This document shows, in pieces, positions 9,992 through 19,330 of a stretch of DNA of 64,000 nt (its first letter is position 1; every line of letters begins with the position of its first letter). Under the pieces are notes generated by a model, which worked only from the letters and a program-made list of their open reading frames with translations, did not search any database and was not told the origin of the DNA. Source of the stretch: Mesorhizobium sp. ORS 3359 (GTDB taxonomy: Bacteria; Pseudomonadota; Alphaproteobacteria; Rhizobiales; Rhizobiaceae); NCBI GenBank assembly GCA_000824845.1, contig CCNC01000131.1:1-64000 (forward strand), read 5' to 3'. Position numbers and translations under genes: made by a program.

Positions 9992-11140
9992 CTATTTCAG
10001 CCAGCGTTCGATGCGCGCCAGCGCCTCGACCATGTCGTCATGGCTGCCGGCATAGGAAAAGCGCATGGTGCGATGCCCCTGCTGCGGATCGAAATCGCGG
10101 CCGGGCGTCGCCGCGACATGCGCCTCGGCCAGCATTTTTCGCGCAAAGGCCATGCTGTCGTTGGTGTGGCGGGTGACATCGCAGAAGGCATAGAAGGCGC
10201 CGTCCATGGGTGCTGCCAGCGCAAAGCCGAGCTCGGGCAGACGCTTCATCAGAAGGTCGCGATTCCAGGCATAGCGCGCCTTTACCTTTTCGAGCTCCTC
10301 CGTTGCCTTGAAGGCCTCGATCGCGGCGATCTGCGACAATTCCGGCGGCGAGATATAGAGGCTCTGGGCGATACGCTCGACCGGCCGCACCAGTTCCTCG
10401 GGCAGCACCATCCAGCCGATGCGCCAGCCGGTCATGCAATAGTATTTCGAAAAGGAGTTGACGACGGTGACGCCGGCGTCATGCGCCAGGGCGGTGACAT
10501 CCGGTGCCGCATAAGCCAGCCGGTGGTAGATTTCATCGGAGATGACGGCGATGCCGAGTTCCTCGGCCGTCTTCACCAGGGCCGCAAGTTCGTCCGCCGG
10601 GATCACCGCTCCGGTCGGATTGGCGGGGCTGGCAAACAGCACACCCTTCAGCGGCTTATCGCGATGCGCGCTGTTCAGATGCTCGGCATGCAGATAGGCA
10701 TCCGCGCCGAGCTCGATCTCGACGATCTCGATGCCGAGCGCGGCCATGATGTTGCGATAGGCCGGATAGCCGGGCGCGGCGATGGCGACGCGGTCGCCCG
10801 GATCGAACATGGCCAGGAAAGCGAGGTTGAAGGCGGCCGACGACCCCGTGGTGACGGCAATGCGCGACGGCGCGACATCGATCCCGTAATGCTCGCCATA
10901 GTGCTCGGCAATGGCCTTGCGCAGTTCGGCCAGGCCCAAGGCATCGGTGTAGCCGATGCGGCCGTGCCTGAGGGCCGCGGCCGCCGCTTCCCGGACGCCT
11001 GCCGGGGCGGGATCCGACGGCTGGCCGACGGCCATCGACACCACGGGCACGCCGGTGGCCTTCAGCCGGTTGGCTTCGGCCAGGATGTCCATGGCGTGGA
11101 AGGGCTCGACTTCCCCCCGGCGCGAAAGCGAAACGACCAT
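9992..11140 (-). CDS. class I/II pyridoxal-phosphate aminotransferase
   Basis: This is a fold-type I aminotransferase of the aspartate/alanine family. The chosen start gives [18 protein letters not shown], 382 residues, preceded by AGAGG at good spacing. The open frame extends 40 codons further upstream but without family-like sequence. The PLP-binding Lys is in [18 protein letters not shown], and the substrate-binding Arg is likely in the C-terminal RFSYAG segment. Other landmarks are [12 protein letters not shown] and [12 protein letters not shown]. The gene is upstream of, and nearly abuts, glsA. The exact amino donor cannot be told from sequence. Confidence 0.85.
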   Translation of the reverse strand: MVVSLSRRGEVEPFHAMDILAEANRLKATGVPVVSMAVGQPSDPAPAGVREAAAAALRHGRIGYTDALGLAELRKAIAEHYGEHYGIDVAPSRIAVTTGSSAAFNLAFLAMFDPGDRVAIAAPGYPAYRNIMAALGIEIVEIELGADAYLHAEHLNSAHRDKPLKGVLFASPANPTGAVIPADELAALVKTAEELGIAVISDEIYHRLAYAAPDVTALAHDAGVTVVNSFSKYYCMTGWRIGWMVLPEELVRPVERIAQSLYISPPELSQIAAIEAFKATEELEKVKARYAWNRDLLMKRLPELGFALAAPMDGAFYAFCDVTRHTNDSMAFARKMLAEAHVAATPGRDFDPQQGHRTMRFSYAGSHDDMVEALARIERWLK

Positions 11141-11324
11141 TTGACCTCTTCCAACTGCTCTATTCGGTGAATTCCGGACGCAAGCAGCGCAGACTTGCCC
11201 TTGAACTGCCCTAGTTAAAGGAACAGCGCCGCACAAATGCCCGATTGATGTGGGGATCACAAGCGCGCAGGAAGTTGCCGGCGCCGACTTTTCATCTTTC
11301 GCCCGCTCGTCTACCAGTGGACCT

Positions 11325-12737
11325 ATGTTGAGCCGACCCCGACCATCGATTGGCAGATCGACCTCTCTCAGCCGAACCGCGCGCGGCTTTGCGACAATAA
11401 TGCTTGCCGCTGCCGTCGCCGTGTCGGGCTCGGTCAGCGCCTTCGCGCAAGGCGTGCCGGTGGTGCGCGACGCCGAGATCGAGGCGCTGGTGCGCGATTA
11501 TGCCCGGCCGATCTTCAAGGCCGCGGGGCTTGCCAATGACGGCATCGACATTGTTCTGGTCAACGATCCGAGTTTCAACGCCTTCGTCACCGGGCGGCGC
11601 CTGTTCGTCAACACCGGCGCGCTGGTGACCGCCGAAACGCCGAACGAGATCATCGGCGTCATCGCGCACGAGGCCGGCCATATCGCGGGCGGACATCAGC
11701 AGAAATTGCGCGACCAGCTCGACCGCGCCAAGACAATGGCCATCATCGCCACGCTGCTCGGCGCCGGCGCCATGGTTGCCGGCGCGACCACCAACAGCAA
11801 GGGCCTGGCGGGCGCCGGCATGGGTGTTGCCGCCGGTGGCGGCGAGATGGCGCAGCGCTCGATCCTTGCCTATCAGCGCACCGAAGAGATCACCGCCGAC
11901 CGTTCGGCGATCACCTATCTCAACGCCACCGGCCAGTCCGGCATGGGCATGCTGAAGACCTTCGGCCGCTTCCAGAGCGCGCTGTCGCTGGCCGGCACCC
12001 AGGTGGATCCCTACCGGATCAGCCATCCGATGCCGCAGGAGCGCATCGCCAACCTTGAAGTGCTGGTCAAGCAGAGCCCCTTCGTCAATGTTGTCGACCC
12101 GCCGGCGCTGCAACAGCGGCACGACATGATGCGCATCAAGATCGCCGCCTATATGCAGGGCCAGGCAGCCGTTGCGCGGCTGATGCGCAAGAATCCGACC
12201 AGCCTCGCCTCGCGCTACGGCGACGCGCAGCAGACCTATCTTTACGGCAATCCCGGTGCGGCGCTGACCAAAACGGCGGCGCTGATCAAGGAACAGCCGA
12301 AGAACCCCTATTTCCAGGAGCTGCGCGGCGATATCCTGATGAAGGCCAATAAGCCGAAGGACGCGGCGGACGCCTATGACAAGGCGGTGAGCCTCGATCC
12401 CGCGCATTCCGGACTGCTGCTGGTCTCGCTCGGCCAGGCGCTGATGGCGGTGGGCACGCCCGATTCGCTGAAAAAGGCCGTGGTCCAGCTCAACAACGGC
12501 GTCGGGCGAGACAAGGAGAATGCCGATGCTTATCGCTTCCTGGCGCAGGCCTATGGAGAACAGGGCGACATTCCGGCCGCCGATCTTGCCACCGCCGAGG
12601 GCCATTACTATTCGGGCGACTACAAGAATGCGAAGATCTTCGCCATGCGCGCTCAACAGAAATTGAAGCGCGGCGAACCCCGGTGGGTCCGCGCTCAGGA
12701 TATTATAAACTATACACCGTCTAACAAACTCAAATGA
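11325..12737 (+). CDS. periplasmic M48 family zinc metalloprotease with TPR-like C-terminus
   Basis: This resembles BepA-type envelope proteases that monitor outer-membrane protein assembly. It has a basic N-region and signal peptide (hydrophobic core and ...VSAFAQG near 40), then an M48 domain with the HEAGH zinc motif (about 117-121). The third ligand is likely Glu in TEEITADRSA. The C-terminal half, from about 250, is helical with TPR-like repeats (DAADAYDKAVSLDPAHSG). The ATG at 11325 gives 470 residues. A GTG at 11250 would add 25 residues before the signal peptide, which is less likely. It is followed 58 bp later by a DsbA-like gene, also exported, suggesting a shared envelope-quality role. 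Confidence 0.85.
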   Translation: MLSRPRPSIGRSTSLSRTARGFATIMLAAAVAVSGSVSAFAQGVPVVRDAEIEALVRDYARPIFKAAGLANDGIDIVLVNDPSFNAFVTGRRLFVNTGALVTAETPNEIIGVIAHEAGHIAGGHQQKLRDQLDRAKTMAIIATLLGAGAMVAGATTNSKGLAGAGMGVAAGGGEMAQRSILAYQRTEEITADRSAITYLNATGQSGMGMLKTFGRFQSALSLAGTQVDPYRISHPMPQERIANLEVLVKQSPFVNVVDPPALQQRHDMMRIKIAAYMQGQAAVARLMRKNPTSLASRYGDAQQTYLYGNPGAALTKTAALIKEQPKNPYFQELRGDILMKANKPKDAADAYDKAVSLDPAHSGLLLVSLGQALMAVGTPDSLKKAVVQLNNGVGRDKENADAYRFLAQAYGEQGDIPAADLATAEGHYYSGDYKNAKIFAMRAQQKLKRGEPRWVRAQDIINYTPSNKLK

Positions 12738-12795
12738 ACCTCTCGGACGTCGGCGACGACGAAGGCGGACCGGAACAGGCAAAAGGACGACGATC

Positions 12796-13623
12796 ATGAA
12801 CAAGGCAATCCTGCTTGGCAGTGCCGGCGGTCTGGCGGCGGCGCTCGGCATGCTGGCCTTCGGTTTCGTGGCGGGAAATCCGCAGGCGGCGAAGGCCGAC
12901 ACCGTGCAGGTCGCCCAGGTCACGTCCTCAACCGACACCAAGGCGGCCGCCGATACCAAGATCGACCGCAAGGAGGTCGAGGGCATCATCCGCGACTACC
13001 TCTTGAAGAACCCGGAAGTGCTGCTCGAGGTGCAGGACGCGCTCGAGGCCAAGCAGAAGGAAGAGCAGCGGCTCGCGGCACTCGGCGTCATCAAGAATTC
13101 CAAGGACGAGATCTTCAACTCGACCTTCGACGGCGTCGTCGGCAATCCCAAGGGCAAGGTCACGATCGTCGAGTTTTACGACTACAATTGCGGTTTCTGC
13201 AAACGCGCCATCGAGGACATGCAGGCTTTGACCAAGTCCGACCCGGACCTGCGCTTCGTGCTCAAGGAGTTCCCGATCCTGAGCCCGGATTCGCAGAAGG
13301 CAAGCGTCGTCTCCATGGCGTTCCACTTGATGCATCCTGAGAAATACGGCGAATTCCATACCGCGCTGCTCGGCGGCCAGGGCCGCGCCACCGAAGCGAC
13401 CGCTATCAAGGTGGCGCTTTCGCTCGGCGCCGATGAGGCGACGCTGCGCGAGAAGATGAAGGATCCGCGCATCGCCGAGACGCTTTCGCGCACCTATGAC
13501 CTTGCGACGAAACTGTCGATCACCGGCACGCCGTCCTATGTGGTCGGCAACGAGGTGATCTTCGGAGCGCTCGGCCAGCAGGTTCTGGCGGAAAAGATCG
13601 AAGAGGCCAAGAGCGCACTGTAG
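12796..13623 (+). CDS. DsbA/ScsC-like periplasmic thiol-disulfide oxidoreductase
   Basis: This is a thioredoxin-fold exported oxidoreductase of 275 residues. A signal peptide spans about 1-35. It is followed by a helical segment typical of the ScsC N-terminal oligomerisation region (RKEVEGIIRDYLLKNPEVLLEVQ). The DsbA-like domain has the redox motif C-G-F-C near residue 131 (YDYNCGFCKRAIEDM) and the cis-proline loop in ITGTPSYVVG. The direction of catalysis, oxidase or isomerase, cannot be decided here. It lies downstream of the M48 protease on the same strand. Confidence 0.88.
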   Translation: MNKAILLGSAGGLAAALGMLAFGFVAGNPQAAKADTVQVAQVTSSTDTKAAADTKIDRKEVEGIIRDYLLKNPEVLLEVQDALEAKQKEEQRLAALGVIKNSKDEIFNSTFDGVVGNPKGKVTIVEFYDYNCGFCKRAIEDMQALTKSDPDLRFVLKEFPILSPDSQKASVVSMAFHLMHPEKYGEFHTALLGGQGRATEATAIKVALSLGADEATLREKMKDPRIAETLSRTYDLATKLSITGTPSYVVGNEVIFGALGQQVLAEKIEEAKSAL

Positions 13624-13755
13624 GCGCTTGCGGATGCAAAAGCCGGCCGCTGTGGACAGCGTAAGAACGCACTTGCGCTCTTTTCGCGGGCGGCTATGCC
13701 CATTATAGAGGCCCAGTGCGCCGGCTTGGGGTCGGCGTGAAACAAGGTCGGCATA

Positions 13756-14190
13756 TTGAAAACGATTTTCGTCCTCAACGGTCCCAATCTCAATGCGCTC
13801 GGCAAACGCGAGCCGGGAATTTATGGCGGCAAGACGCTTGCGGCCATCGAAGAGGACTGCAAGGCGGCGGGCGCCGCGCTTGGGCTCGGGATCGATTTTC
13901 GCCAGTCCAATCATGAGGGCGATCTGGTCGACTGGATCCAGGAAGCCGGCGAGAAGGCTGCCGGCATTGTCATCAATCCCGGCGCCTACAGCCACACCTC
14001 GATCGCCATCCACGACGCCATCCGCTCTGTTGCGCCGCTGCCCGTCGCGGAGGTCCATCTTTCCAACATCCACGCGCGGGAGCCCTTCCGCCACGTCTCC
14101 ATGGTCGCGCCGGTCGCTGTCGGCATGATCTGCGGGTTCGGGCCGCTCGGCTACACGCTCGCGCTGCAGGCACTGGCGGCACGCCTGTGA
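13756..14190 (+). CDS. aroQ: type II 3-dehydroquinate dehydratase
   Basis: AroQ catalyses the third step of the shikimate pathway, dehydroquinate to dehydroshikimate. The 144 residues match the dodecameric type II enzyme: the N-terminal [19 protein letters not shown] carries the catalytic Arg and Tyr, [15 protein letters not shown] holds Asn/His, and [11 protein letters not shown] is the substrate loop. The start is TTG. It is first in an aroQ-accB-accC-aat run. The spacing to accB is 26 bp, and aroQ upstream of accBC is an arrangement known from other proteobacteria. Confidence 0.93.
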   Translation: MKTIFVLNGPNLNALGKREPGIYGGKTLAAIEEDCKAAGAALGLGIDFRQSNHEGDLVDWIQEAGEKAAGIVINPGAYSHTSIAIHDAIRSVAPLPVAEVHLSNIHAREPFRHVSMVAPVAVGMICGFGPLGYTLALQALAARL

Positions 14191-14216
14191 CCGGCCCCCA
14201 AACAGAAGGCTCGAAA

Positions 14217-14684
14217 ATGTCGATAAAAAAGACCGGTGTTGACCAGCAGCTGATCCGCGATCTGGCGGGCATCCTGAACGACACCAATCTGACGGAGATC
14301 GAGGTCGAGCTCGGCGACCTCAAAGTGCGCGTGTCGCGCCAGTCGCAGGCTGTCCATGCGGTTGCCGCGCCCCTGCCCGCGATCGCCGCTCCCGTCGCCG
14401 CCGCGGCTCAGCCGGCAGCGGCCGCCGCCGCGGCGCCCGCCGATCCGTCGAAAAACGCTGTGCCTTCGCCGATGGTCGGTACTGCCTATCTGGCGCCCTC
14501 GCCCGATGCCAAGCCGTTCGTCGAGATCGGTCAGAAGGTGAAGGAAGGCCAGACGCTTCTCATCATCGAGGCGATGAAGACGATGAACCAGATTCCCTCG
14601 CCGCGCGCCGGCACGGTGACGGCGATCCTCATCGAGGATGCCCAGCCGGTCGAGTACGGAATGCCGCTGGTGGTCCTCGAGTAG
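14217..14684 (+). CDS. accB: acetyl-CoA carboxylase biotin carboxyl carrier protein
   Basis: BCCP carries carboxyl-biotin between the carboxylase and transferase halves of acetyl-CoA carboxylase in fatty-acid synthesis. The 155 residues comprise an N-terminal helical segment ([20 protein letters not shown]), an Ala/Pro-rich flexible linker (about 45-80) and a C-terminal biotinyl domain. The biotinylated Lys lies in EAMKTMNQI (about 120). ATG 14217 follows AGAAGG. An in-frame GTG at 14187 overlaps the aroQ stop but lacks the conserved start. accC follows after 13 bp. Confidence 0.94.
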   Translation: MSIKKTGVDQQLIRDLAGILNDTNLTEIEVELGDLKVRVSRQSQAVHAVAAPLPAIAAPVAAAAQPAAAAAAAPADPSKNAVPSPMVGTAYLAPSPDAKPFVEIGQKVKEGQTLLIIEAMKTMNQIPSPRAGTVTAILIEDAQPVEYGMPLVVLE

Positions 14685-14697
14685 GAACAGCCAAGAG

Positions 14698-16041
14698 ATG
14701 TTCCAGAAGATCCTCATCGCCAATCGCGGCGAAATCGCGCTCCGGGTGCTGCGCGCCTGCAAGGAGCTCGGCATCCAGACGGTGGTGGTCCACTCGACCG
14801 CGGATTCCGACGCCATGCATGTGCGGCTCGCCGACGAGAGCGTCTGCATAGGCCCGCCGCCGTCGCGCGAAAGCTATCTCAACATCCACCAGATCGTCGC
14901 CGCCTGCGAGATCACCGGCGCCGACGCCGTGCATCCGGGCTATGGATTTCTGTCCGAAAACGCCAAGTTCGCTGACATCCTTGCCGCGCACAACATCACT
15001 TTCATCGGCCCCTCCGGCGACCATATCCGCATCATGGGCGACAAGATCGAGGCCAAGCGCACGGCAAAGCGTCTCGGCATTCCCGTGGTGCCCGGCTCCG
15101 ACGGCGCGATCAGCGACGAGAAGGAAGCCAAGCGCGTTGCGGCCGAGATAGGCTATCCGGTGATCATCAAGGCCTCCGCCGGCGGCGGCGGCCGCGGCAT
15201 GAAGGTGGCGCACACCGAAGCGGACCTCGAAGTCGCGTTGCAGACGGCAAAGTCGGAAGCGGGCGCGGCCTTTGGCGACGACGCCGTCTATATCGAGAAA
15301 TATCTGGAGAAGCCGCGCCATATCGAGGTGCAGGTGTTCGGCGACGGCGCCGGCCGCGGCGTGCATTTCGGCGAACGCGACTGCTCGCTGCAGCGGCGCC
15401 ACCAGAAGGTCTGGGAGGAAGCCAATTCGCCGGCGCTCAATGCCGAGGAACGTTCGCGCATCGGCGGCATCTGCGCCAAGGCGATCGCCGATCTCGGCTA
15501 TTCCGGCGCCGGCACGATCGAATTCCTCTATGAGAATGGCGAGTTCTATTTCATCGAGATGAACACGCGCCTGCAGGTTGAGCATCCGGTCACGGAAGCG
15601 ATCACCGGCATCGACCTCGTGCACGAGCAGATCCGCGTCGCTTCCGGCGGCGGGCTGTCGGTCAGGCAGGAGGATATCAAGTTCAACGGCCATGCCATCG
15701 AGTGCCGCATCAACGCGGAGGATCCGCGCACCTTCACACCCTCGCCAGGCACGATCACGCATTTCCATACGCCGGGCGGCCTCGGCGTCCGCGTCGATTC
15801 CGGTGTCTATTCCGGCTACAAGATCCCGCCTTACTACGACAGCCTGATCGGCAAGTTGATCGTGCATGGCCGCAACCGCGTCGAATGCATGATGCGGCTG
15901 CGCCGCGCGCTCGACGAATTCGTCGTCGACGGCATCAAGACGACGCTGCCGCTGTTTCGCGACCTTGTCGGCAATCCCGACATCGCCAATGGCGACTACG
16001 ACATCCACTGGCTGGAAAAATACCTGGCCAAGGGTGAATAG
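14698..16041 (+). CDS. accC: acetyl-CoA carboxylase biotin carboxylase subunit
   Basis: This ATP-grasp enzyme carboxylates the biotin on AccB. The 447 residues are the standard length. The N-terminal biotin-carboxylase fold starts [17 protein letters not shown]. The glycine-rich nucleotide loop GGGGRGMK (about 161) and the metal/ATP site in [18 protein letters not shown] are both intact, as is the C-terminal domain ([15 protein letters not shown]). The gene is cotranscribed with accB and followed 12 bp later by aat. Confidence 0.95.
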   Translation: MFQKILIANRGEIALRVLRACKELGIQTVVVHSTADSDAMHVRLADESVCIGPPPSRESYLNIHQIVAACEITGADAVHPGYGFLSENAKFADILAAHNITFIGPSGDHIRIMGDKIEAKRTAKRLGIPVVPGSDGAISDEKEAKRVAAEIGYPVIIKASAGGGGRGMKVAHTEADLEVALQTAKSEAGAAFGDDAVYIEKYLEKPRHIEVQVFGDGAGRGVHFGERDCSLQRRHQKVWEEANSPALNAEERSRIGGICAKAIADLGYSGAGTIEFLYENGEFYFIEMNTRLQVEHPVTEAITGIDLVHEQIRVASGGGLSVRQEDIKFNGHAIECRINAEDPRTFTPSPGTITHFHTPGGLGVRVDSGVYSGYKIPPYYDSLIGKLIVHGRNRVECMMRLRRALDEFVVDGIKTTLPLFRDLVGNPDIANGDYDIHWLEKYLAKGE

Positions 16042-16053
16042 CACGGGGATGCG

Positions 16054-16671
16054 ATGACCCGCCCCTACGCGCCAGGCTATCGCATCCCGACCGACCTGCT
16101 GCTCAGGGCTTACGCCTCGGGCGTGTTCCCGATGGCCGAGAGCGCCGACGACCCGGAAGTGTTCTGGGTGCGGCCGGAAACGCGCGGCATCATTCCGCTG
16201 GACGGGTTCCACACGCCGCGCAGCCTCAAGAAGACGATCCGCAAGCACCCGTTCGAGATCCGCTATGATTTCGATTTCGAGGCGACGATCGACGGCTGTG
16301 CGGAAAAGCGCGAGGAGCGCCGCTCGACCTGGATCAACGCGCCGATCCGCGAAGCGTATGTCGAGCTCTATCGCCTCGGCCACTGCCATTCGGTCGAAGC
16401 CTGGCGCGAGGACCGCCTGGTCGGCGGCCTTTACGGCGTCTCGCTCGGGCGCGTGTTCTTCGGCGAGAGCATGTTCGCAAGGGAGACCGATGCCTCGAAG
16501 ACGTGCCTCTATTATCTCGTCGAGCGGCTGAAGGCGCGCGGCTTCGCGCTGCTCGACACGCAGTTCACCACAGAGCATCTGAAGCGCTTCGGCGCCATCG
16601 ACGTGCCGCGAGGACAGTATGAGAAGCTGCTGGCCGAGGCGCTGAAGGGCGAGGCCGTCTTCTATCCCTGA
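16054..16671 (+). CDS. aat: leucyl/phenylalanyl-tRNA-protein transferase
   Basis: Aat adds Leu or Phe to N-terminal Lys/Arg of proteins, making them ClpS/ClpAP N-degron substrates. The 205 residues contain the family hallmarks [50 protein letters not shown] (catalytic core) and [16 protein letters not shown]. It is the last gene of the aroQ-accBC run, and its stop lies 2 bp from the stop of the convergent NTF2-like gene. Confidence 0.94.
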   Translation: MTRPYAPGYRIPTDLLLRAYASGVFPMAESADDPEVFWVRPETRGIIPLDGFHTPRSLKKTIRKHPFEIRYDFDFEATIDGCAEKREERRSTWINAPIREAYVELYRLGHCHSVEAWREDRLVGGLYGVSLGRVFFGESMFARETDASKTCLYYLVERLKARGFALLDTQFTTEHLKRFGAIDVPRGQYEKLLAEALKGEAVFYP

Positions 16672-16673
16672 GG

Positions 16674-17057
16674 TCAGCCCTGCGCCGTGTCCATCGGCGC
16701 CTGCGCATGGAACATCATCTTCCAGCCGTCGGCGCGGTGAACATAGCCGGTGCTGACCAGCGCGGCATAGGATTCGCCGTTCTCACGCGTCGCGCGCGCT
16801 TCGTAAGTCAGCATGACGATATCGCTGCCCGGCTCGACCATGCCCTTCAGCTTGATGTCGAGGTCGCGCCAACGGTTGGGTTTGCTGGCTGTCGCCGCCA
16901 GTTCGGCGTTGGTCATCGCCTTGGCCATCTGCGGGAACGCCACCAGGCATTCCACATCGGCATTGGCTTCATAATAGTCGGAATCGCCGGTCCAGAAGCC
17001 CTTCTCGATGTCGAGAAGCTCTTGCTTGTTGGCCATGATCGGCTTCGTAGCGGTCAT
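16674..17057 (-). CDS. NTF2-like / DUF4440-type small protein
   Basis: This 127-residue protein has the alpha-plus-beta pattern of the NTF2-like superfamily, with ELLDIEKGFWTGD at the start and a C-terminal beta-rich GYVHRADGWKMMFHAQAP segment typical of SnoaL/DUF4440 proteins. The function is unknown; relatives range from enzymes to ligand binders. ATG 17057 has a strong AGGAGG eight bases upstream, which decides the start over the internal Met at residue 8. It is the last of three minus-strand genes after NDUFA12 and DUF2155. Confidence 0.7.
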   Translation of the reverse strand: MTATKPIMANKQELLDIEKGFWTGDSDYYEANADVECLVAFPQMAKAMTNAELAATASKPNRWRDLDIKLKGMVEPGSDIVMLTYEARATRENGESYAALVSTGYVHRADGWKMMFHAQAPMDTAQG

Positions 17058-17116
17058 CGCGGAATCCTCCTCGCCTTGCCGAGTTGGAACGGCTCAAAGG
17101 CGGGCAGGTTCCGGGA

Positions 17117-17692
17117 TCAGTTGGTGCTGGAGGGATCGTCGTCGGCCGGCTCGGGGGCAGCGCCAGCCGGCTCGGTCGCCGGCTCCGCCGCTGCCTTGGG
17201 CTTGGCGGCCTGGGTCTTCGGCTTGCCCGTCTCGGCCTTTGCCGCGGTCGGTGGCGGCACGTCCGACTTCTGCTTGCAGCCCTTGAGCCAGACGTCATAG
17301 ACGGCGTGCTCGACGGCGTTGAGACCAGGGCTTTCGGCAAACATCCAACCCGTGAAGATGCGACGGATCTTGCGATCAAGCGTGATCTCGTCGACCTCGA
17401 CGAAGGAATCGGTCTTCGGCTGCTCCGTATCCGGCCGCGAATAGCAGACGCGAGGCGTCACCTGCAAAGCGCCGAACTGCACGGTCTCGTCGACATAGAC
17501 GTCGAAGGTGATGATGCGGCCGGTGATCTTGTCGATGCCGGCGAATTCGGCCACCGGATTGGTGATACGCTCGGAGGAAGCCGGCGCAGGGGCCGGCGCC
17601 TGCGCGGCGGCGAAAGCGGCTGTCGAGGCAAGCAGAAGGGACGTCCCAGCGATCAGCGACTTAGAGATTTGGGGTGGAATCCTGAGCCGCAA
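17117..17692 (-). CDS. DUF2155 exported protein
   Basis: This is an exported alphaproteobacterial protein of unknown function, whose family often sits near complex I accessory genes. The conserved core runs from ITGRIITFDVYVDETVQFGALQVTPRVCYSR to IFTGWMFAESPGLNAVEHAVYDVWLKGC. The C-terminal tail is rich in Ala, Pro and Lys. Three starts are open: TTG 17692 places RLRIPPQISKSLIAG directly before the signal-peptide core, while ATG 17746 and TTG 17782 lie upstream. The last two would translate a palindromic repeat (17689-17732) as protein, and none has a good ribosome site. I prefer 17692, with low certainty. Confidence 0.75.
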   Translation of the reverse strand: MRLRIPPQISKSLIAGTSLLLASTAAFAAAQAPAPAPASSERITNPVAEFAGIDKITGRIITFDVYVDETVQFGALQVTPRVCYSRPDTEQPKTDSFVEVDEITLDRKIRRIFTGWMFAESPGLNAVEHAVYDVWLKGCKQKSDVPPPTAAKAETGKPKTQAAKPKAAAEPATEPAGAAPEPADDDPSSTN

Positions 17693-17732
17693 TTCCGAGC
17701 GGAAAACCGCTGCGCACTTTTCCTGGAATTGC
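17689..17732. repeat. GCAATTCC/GGAATTGC palindromic repeat, copy 1
   Basis: This 44-bp element is bounded by inverted GCAATTCC...GGAATTGC with an inner GGAAAA/TTTTCC pair. Closely similar copies are at 24375-24420 and 41948-41990. This copy overlaps the 5' end of the DUF2155 open frame, and its edge supplies the proposed TTG start. Confidence 0.8.
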
Positions 17733-17880
17733 TCTGGATCGCTCATGCAAATACCGGTGGTTGTGCCCGGGTGATTCTTCAATGCCCAAGGCTAATCATG
17801 GCTGCGCAGTCAGCAAGCAGCTAAACGCCAATTGTGGCGATAAAGGATCGAAGCGGCGCTTTGGATTGCGATCCGGGTGA

Positions 17881-18279
17881 TTACGATCCCGGCGTCCAGG
17901 CATCGTAGTCGCCGGTCACTTGCGGACGATGCTGGTTGGTCAAGATCGAACCTTGCGGCCGATAGGCGCCGGGCGTTCCCGTGAGGTTCGCCCGATGCGG
18001 CTTCTGCCACTCTCGCGCCTTGTAGCTCTCGCCCGAAGGGGGCGTGTCGACGCGGTGATGAATCCATCCATGCCAGCCGGGCGGGATCTTCGAGGCTTCC
18101 GAATAGTCGCGATAGATCACCCAACGGCGGGTGCGGCCTTCCGAATCGACACCGCCTTCATAATAGACGTTGCCTGCTTCGTCCTCGCCGACCTTCTTGC
18201 CGAAGCGCCAGGTGTGGAAGCGGGTGCCAAGCGTCTGGCTGTTCCACCAGGTGAAAAACTGCAGCAGGAAAGTTTTCAT
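17881..18279 (-). CDS. NADH:ubiquinone oxidoreductase subunit, NDUFA12 family
   Basis: This is an accessory subunit of respiratory complex I, homologous to mitochondrial NDUFA12 and restricted to alphaproteobacteria and mitochondria. The 132 residues show the family pattern: WWNSQTLGTRFHTWRFGKKVGEDEAGN, then VYYEGG, RRWVIYRDYSEASKIPPGWHGWIHH, and the PHRANLTGTPGAYRPQGS tail. It lies apart from the main nuo operon, as usual, upstream of DUF2155 on the same strand. Confidence 0.93.
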   Translation of the reverse strand: MKTFLLQFFTWWNSQTLGTRFHTWRFGKKVGEDEAGNVYYEGGVDSEGRTRRWVIYRDYSEASKIPPGWHGWIHHRVDTPPSGESYKAREWQKPHRANLTGTPGAYRPQGSILTNQHRPQVTGDYDAWTPGS

Positions 18280-18490
18280 CCAGATCCTCGCGGCGGCAGC
18301 GGCTGCGCCTCTCCCTGCTTATGGCGTCACCCAAACGCGAAGGCAAGGGTTTTGCCGCTCCCGGAACATAATGCTTCGTGCGCTAAATCGATGCAGCCGC
18401 TCCGCTGGCGGCAGGGCGGCTTGCCAAGCCTTGCCTGTCTTTCTAAAGCTCGACCCGCCCCGGTTCGGGGCGTCTTCAGGGAGGTGACGA

Positions 18491-19330
18491 TTGACCCGGA
18501 AACCGTCCGTCGACAGCCGGATCAACGCCGAAGACATTCGCCGCCGCAAGGGCGGCGTGCCGATCGTCTGCCTCACCGCCTACACCTACCCCGTCGCCCG
18601 CCTGCTCGATCCGCATGTCGACCTGCTCCTGGTCGGCGACAGCGTCGCCATGGTTCTGCATGGCCACGCCACCACGCTTGGCGCCTCGCTGGAGATGATG
18701 ATTGCCCACGGCCAGGCCGTGATGCGCGGCTCGGCAAAGGCCTGCGTCGTGGTCGACATGCCGGCCGGCAGCTATGAGACCTCGCCGGCGCAGGCCTCAA
18801 CGTCCGCGAGGCGCATTGTCGAGGAAACGGGCTGCCAGGCCGTGAAGCTCGAAGGCGGCGTCGACATGGCCGCCCAGATCGCGGCCATCCTCGCCGAAGG
18901 AATTCCAGTGATGGGCCATATCGGGCTGCAGCCGCAATCGGTGGAAAAGGACGGCGGCTACAGGATCAAGGGCCGCACCGAGGAGAACACCGCAGCGCTT
19001 TTCCGCGACGTGGAAGCGGTGGAAAAGGCCGGCGCCTTCTCGGTCGTCATAGAGGGGACGATGGAGGCCGTGGCCGCGAAGTTGACCCGTCATATTTCCA
19101 TACCGACCATCGGTATCGGCGCCAGCGCCGACTGTGACGGCCAGATCCTGGTGATCGACGACGTGGTCGGCATGACGGTCGACCGCGTGCCTAAATTCGT
19201 CAAGGAATACGCCAACTTGCGCGGCGTCATCGCGGATGCGGCGGCGCGCTACGCGGCCGAGGTGCGCAGCCGCGCCTTCCCCGGTCCCGACCACGTCTTC
19301 ACGACGGCATCCAGCAAGGACGAGACATGA
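18491..19330 (+). CDS. panB: 3-methyl-2-oxobutanoate hydroxymethyltransferase
   Basis: PanB transfers a hydroxymethyl group from methylenetetrahydrofolate to 2-oxoisovalerate, the first committed step of pantothenate synthesis. The 279 residues contain the metal/substrate site in LLVGDSVAMVLHGHATTLGASLEMM and the GGYRIKGRT loop. The start is TTG, supported by a strong GGGAGGTGACGA immediately upstream. It overlaps panC by 4 bp (ATGA), giving translational coupling. Confidence 0.95.
   Translation: MTRKPSVDSRINAEDIRRRKGGVPIVCLTAYTYPVARLLDPHVDLLLVGDSVAMVLHGHATTLGASLEMMIAHGQAVMRGSAKACVVVDMPAGSYETSPAQASTSARRIVEETGCQAVKLEGGVDMAAQIAAILAEGIPVMGHIGLQPQSVEKDGGYRIKGRTEENTAALFRDVEAVEKAGAFSVVIEGTMEAVAAKLTRHISIPTIGIGASADCDGQILVIDDVVGMTVDRVPKFVKEYANLRGVIADAAARYAAEVRSRAFPGPDHVFTTASSKDET

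Noticed and set aside
14629..16578. 649-codon minus-strand frame opposite accC
   Set aside because: Antisense shadow of accC; no family features.
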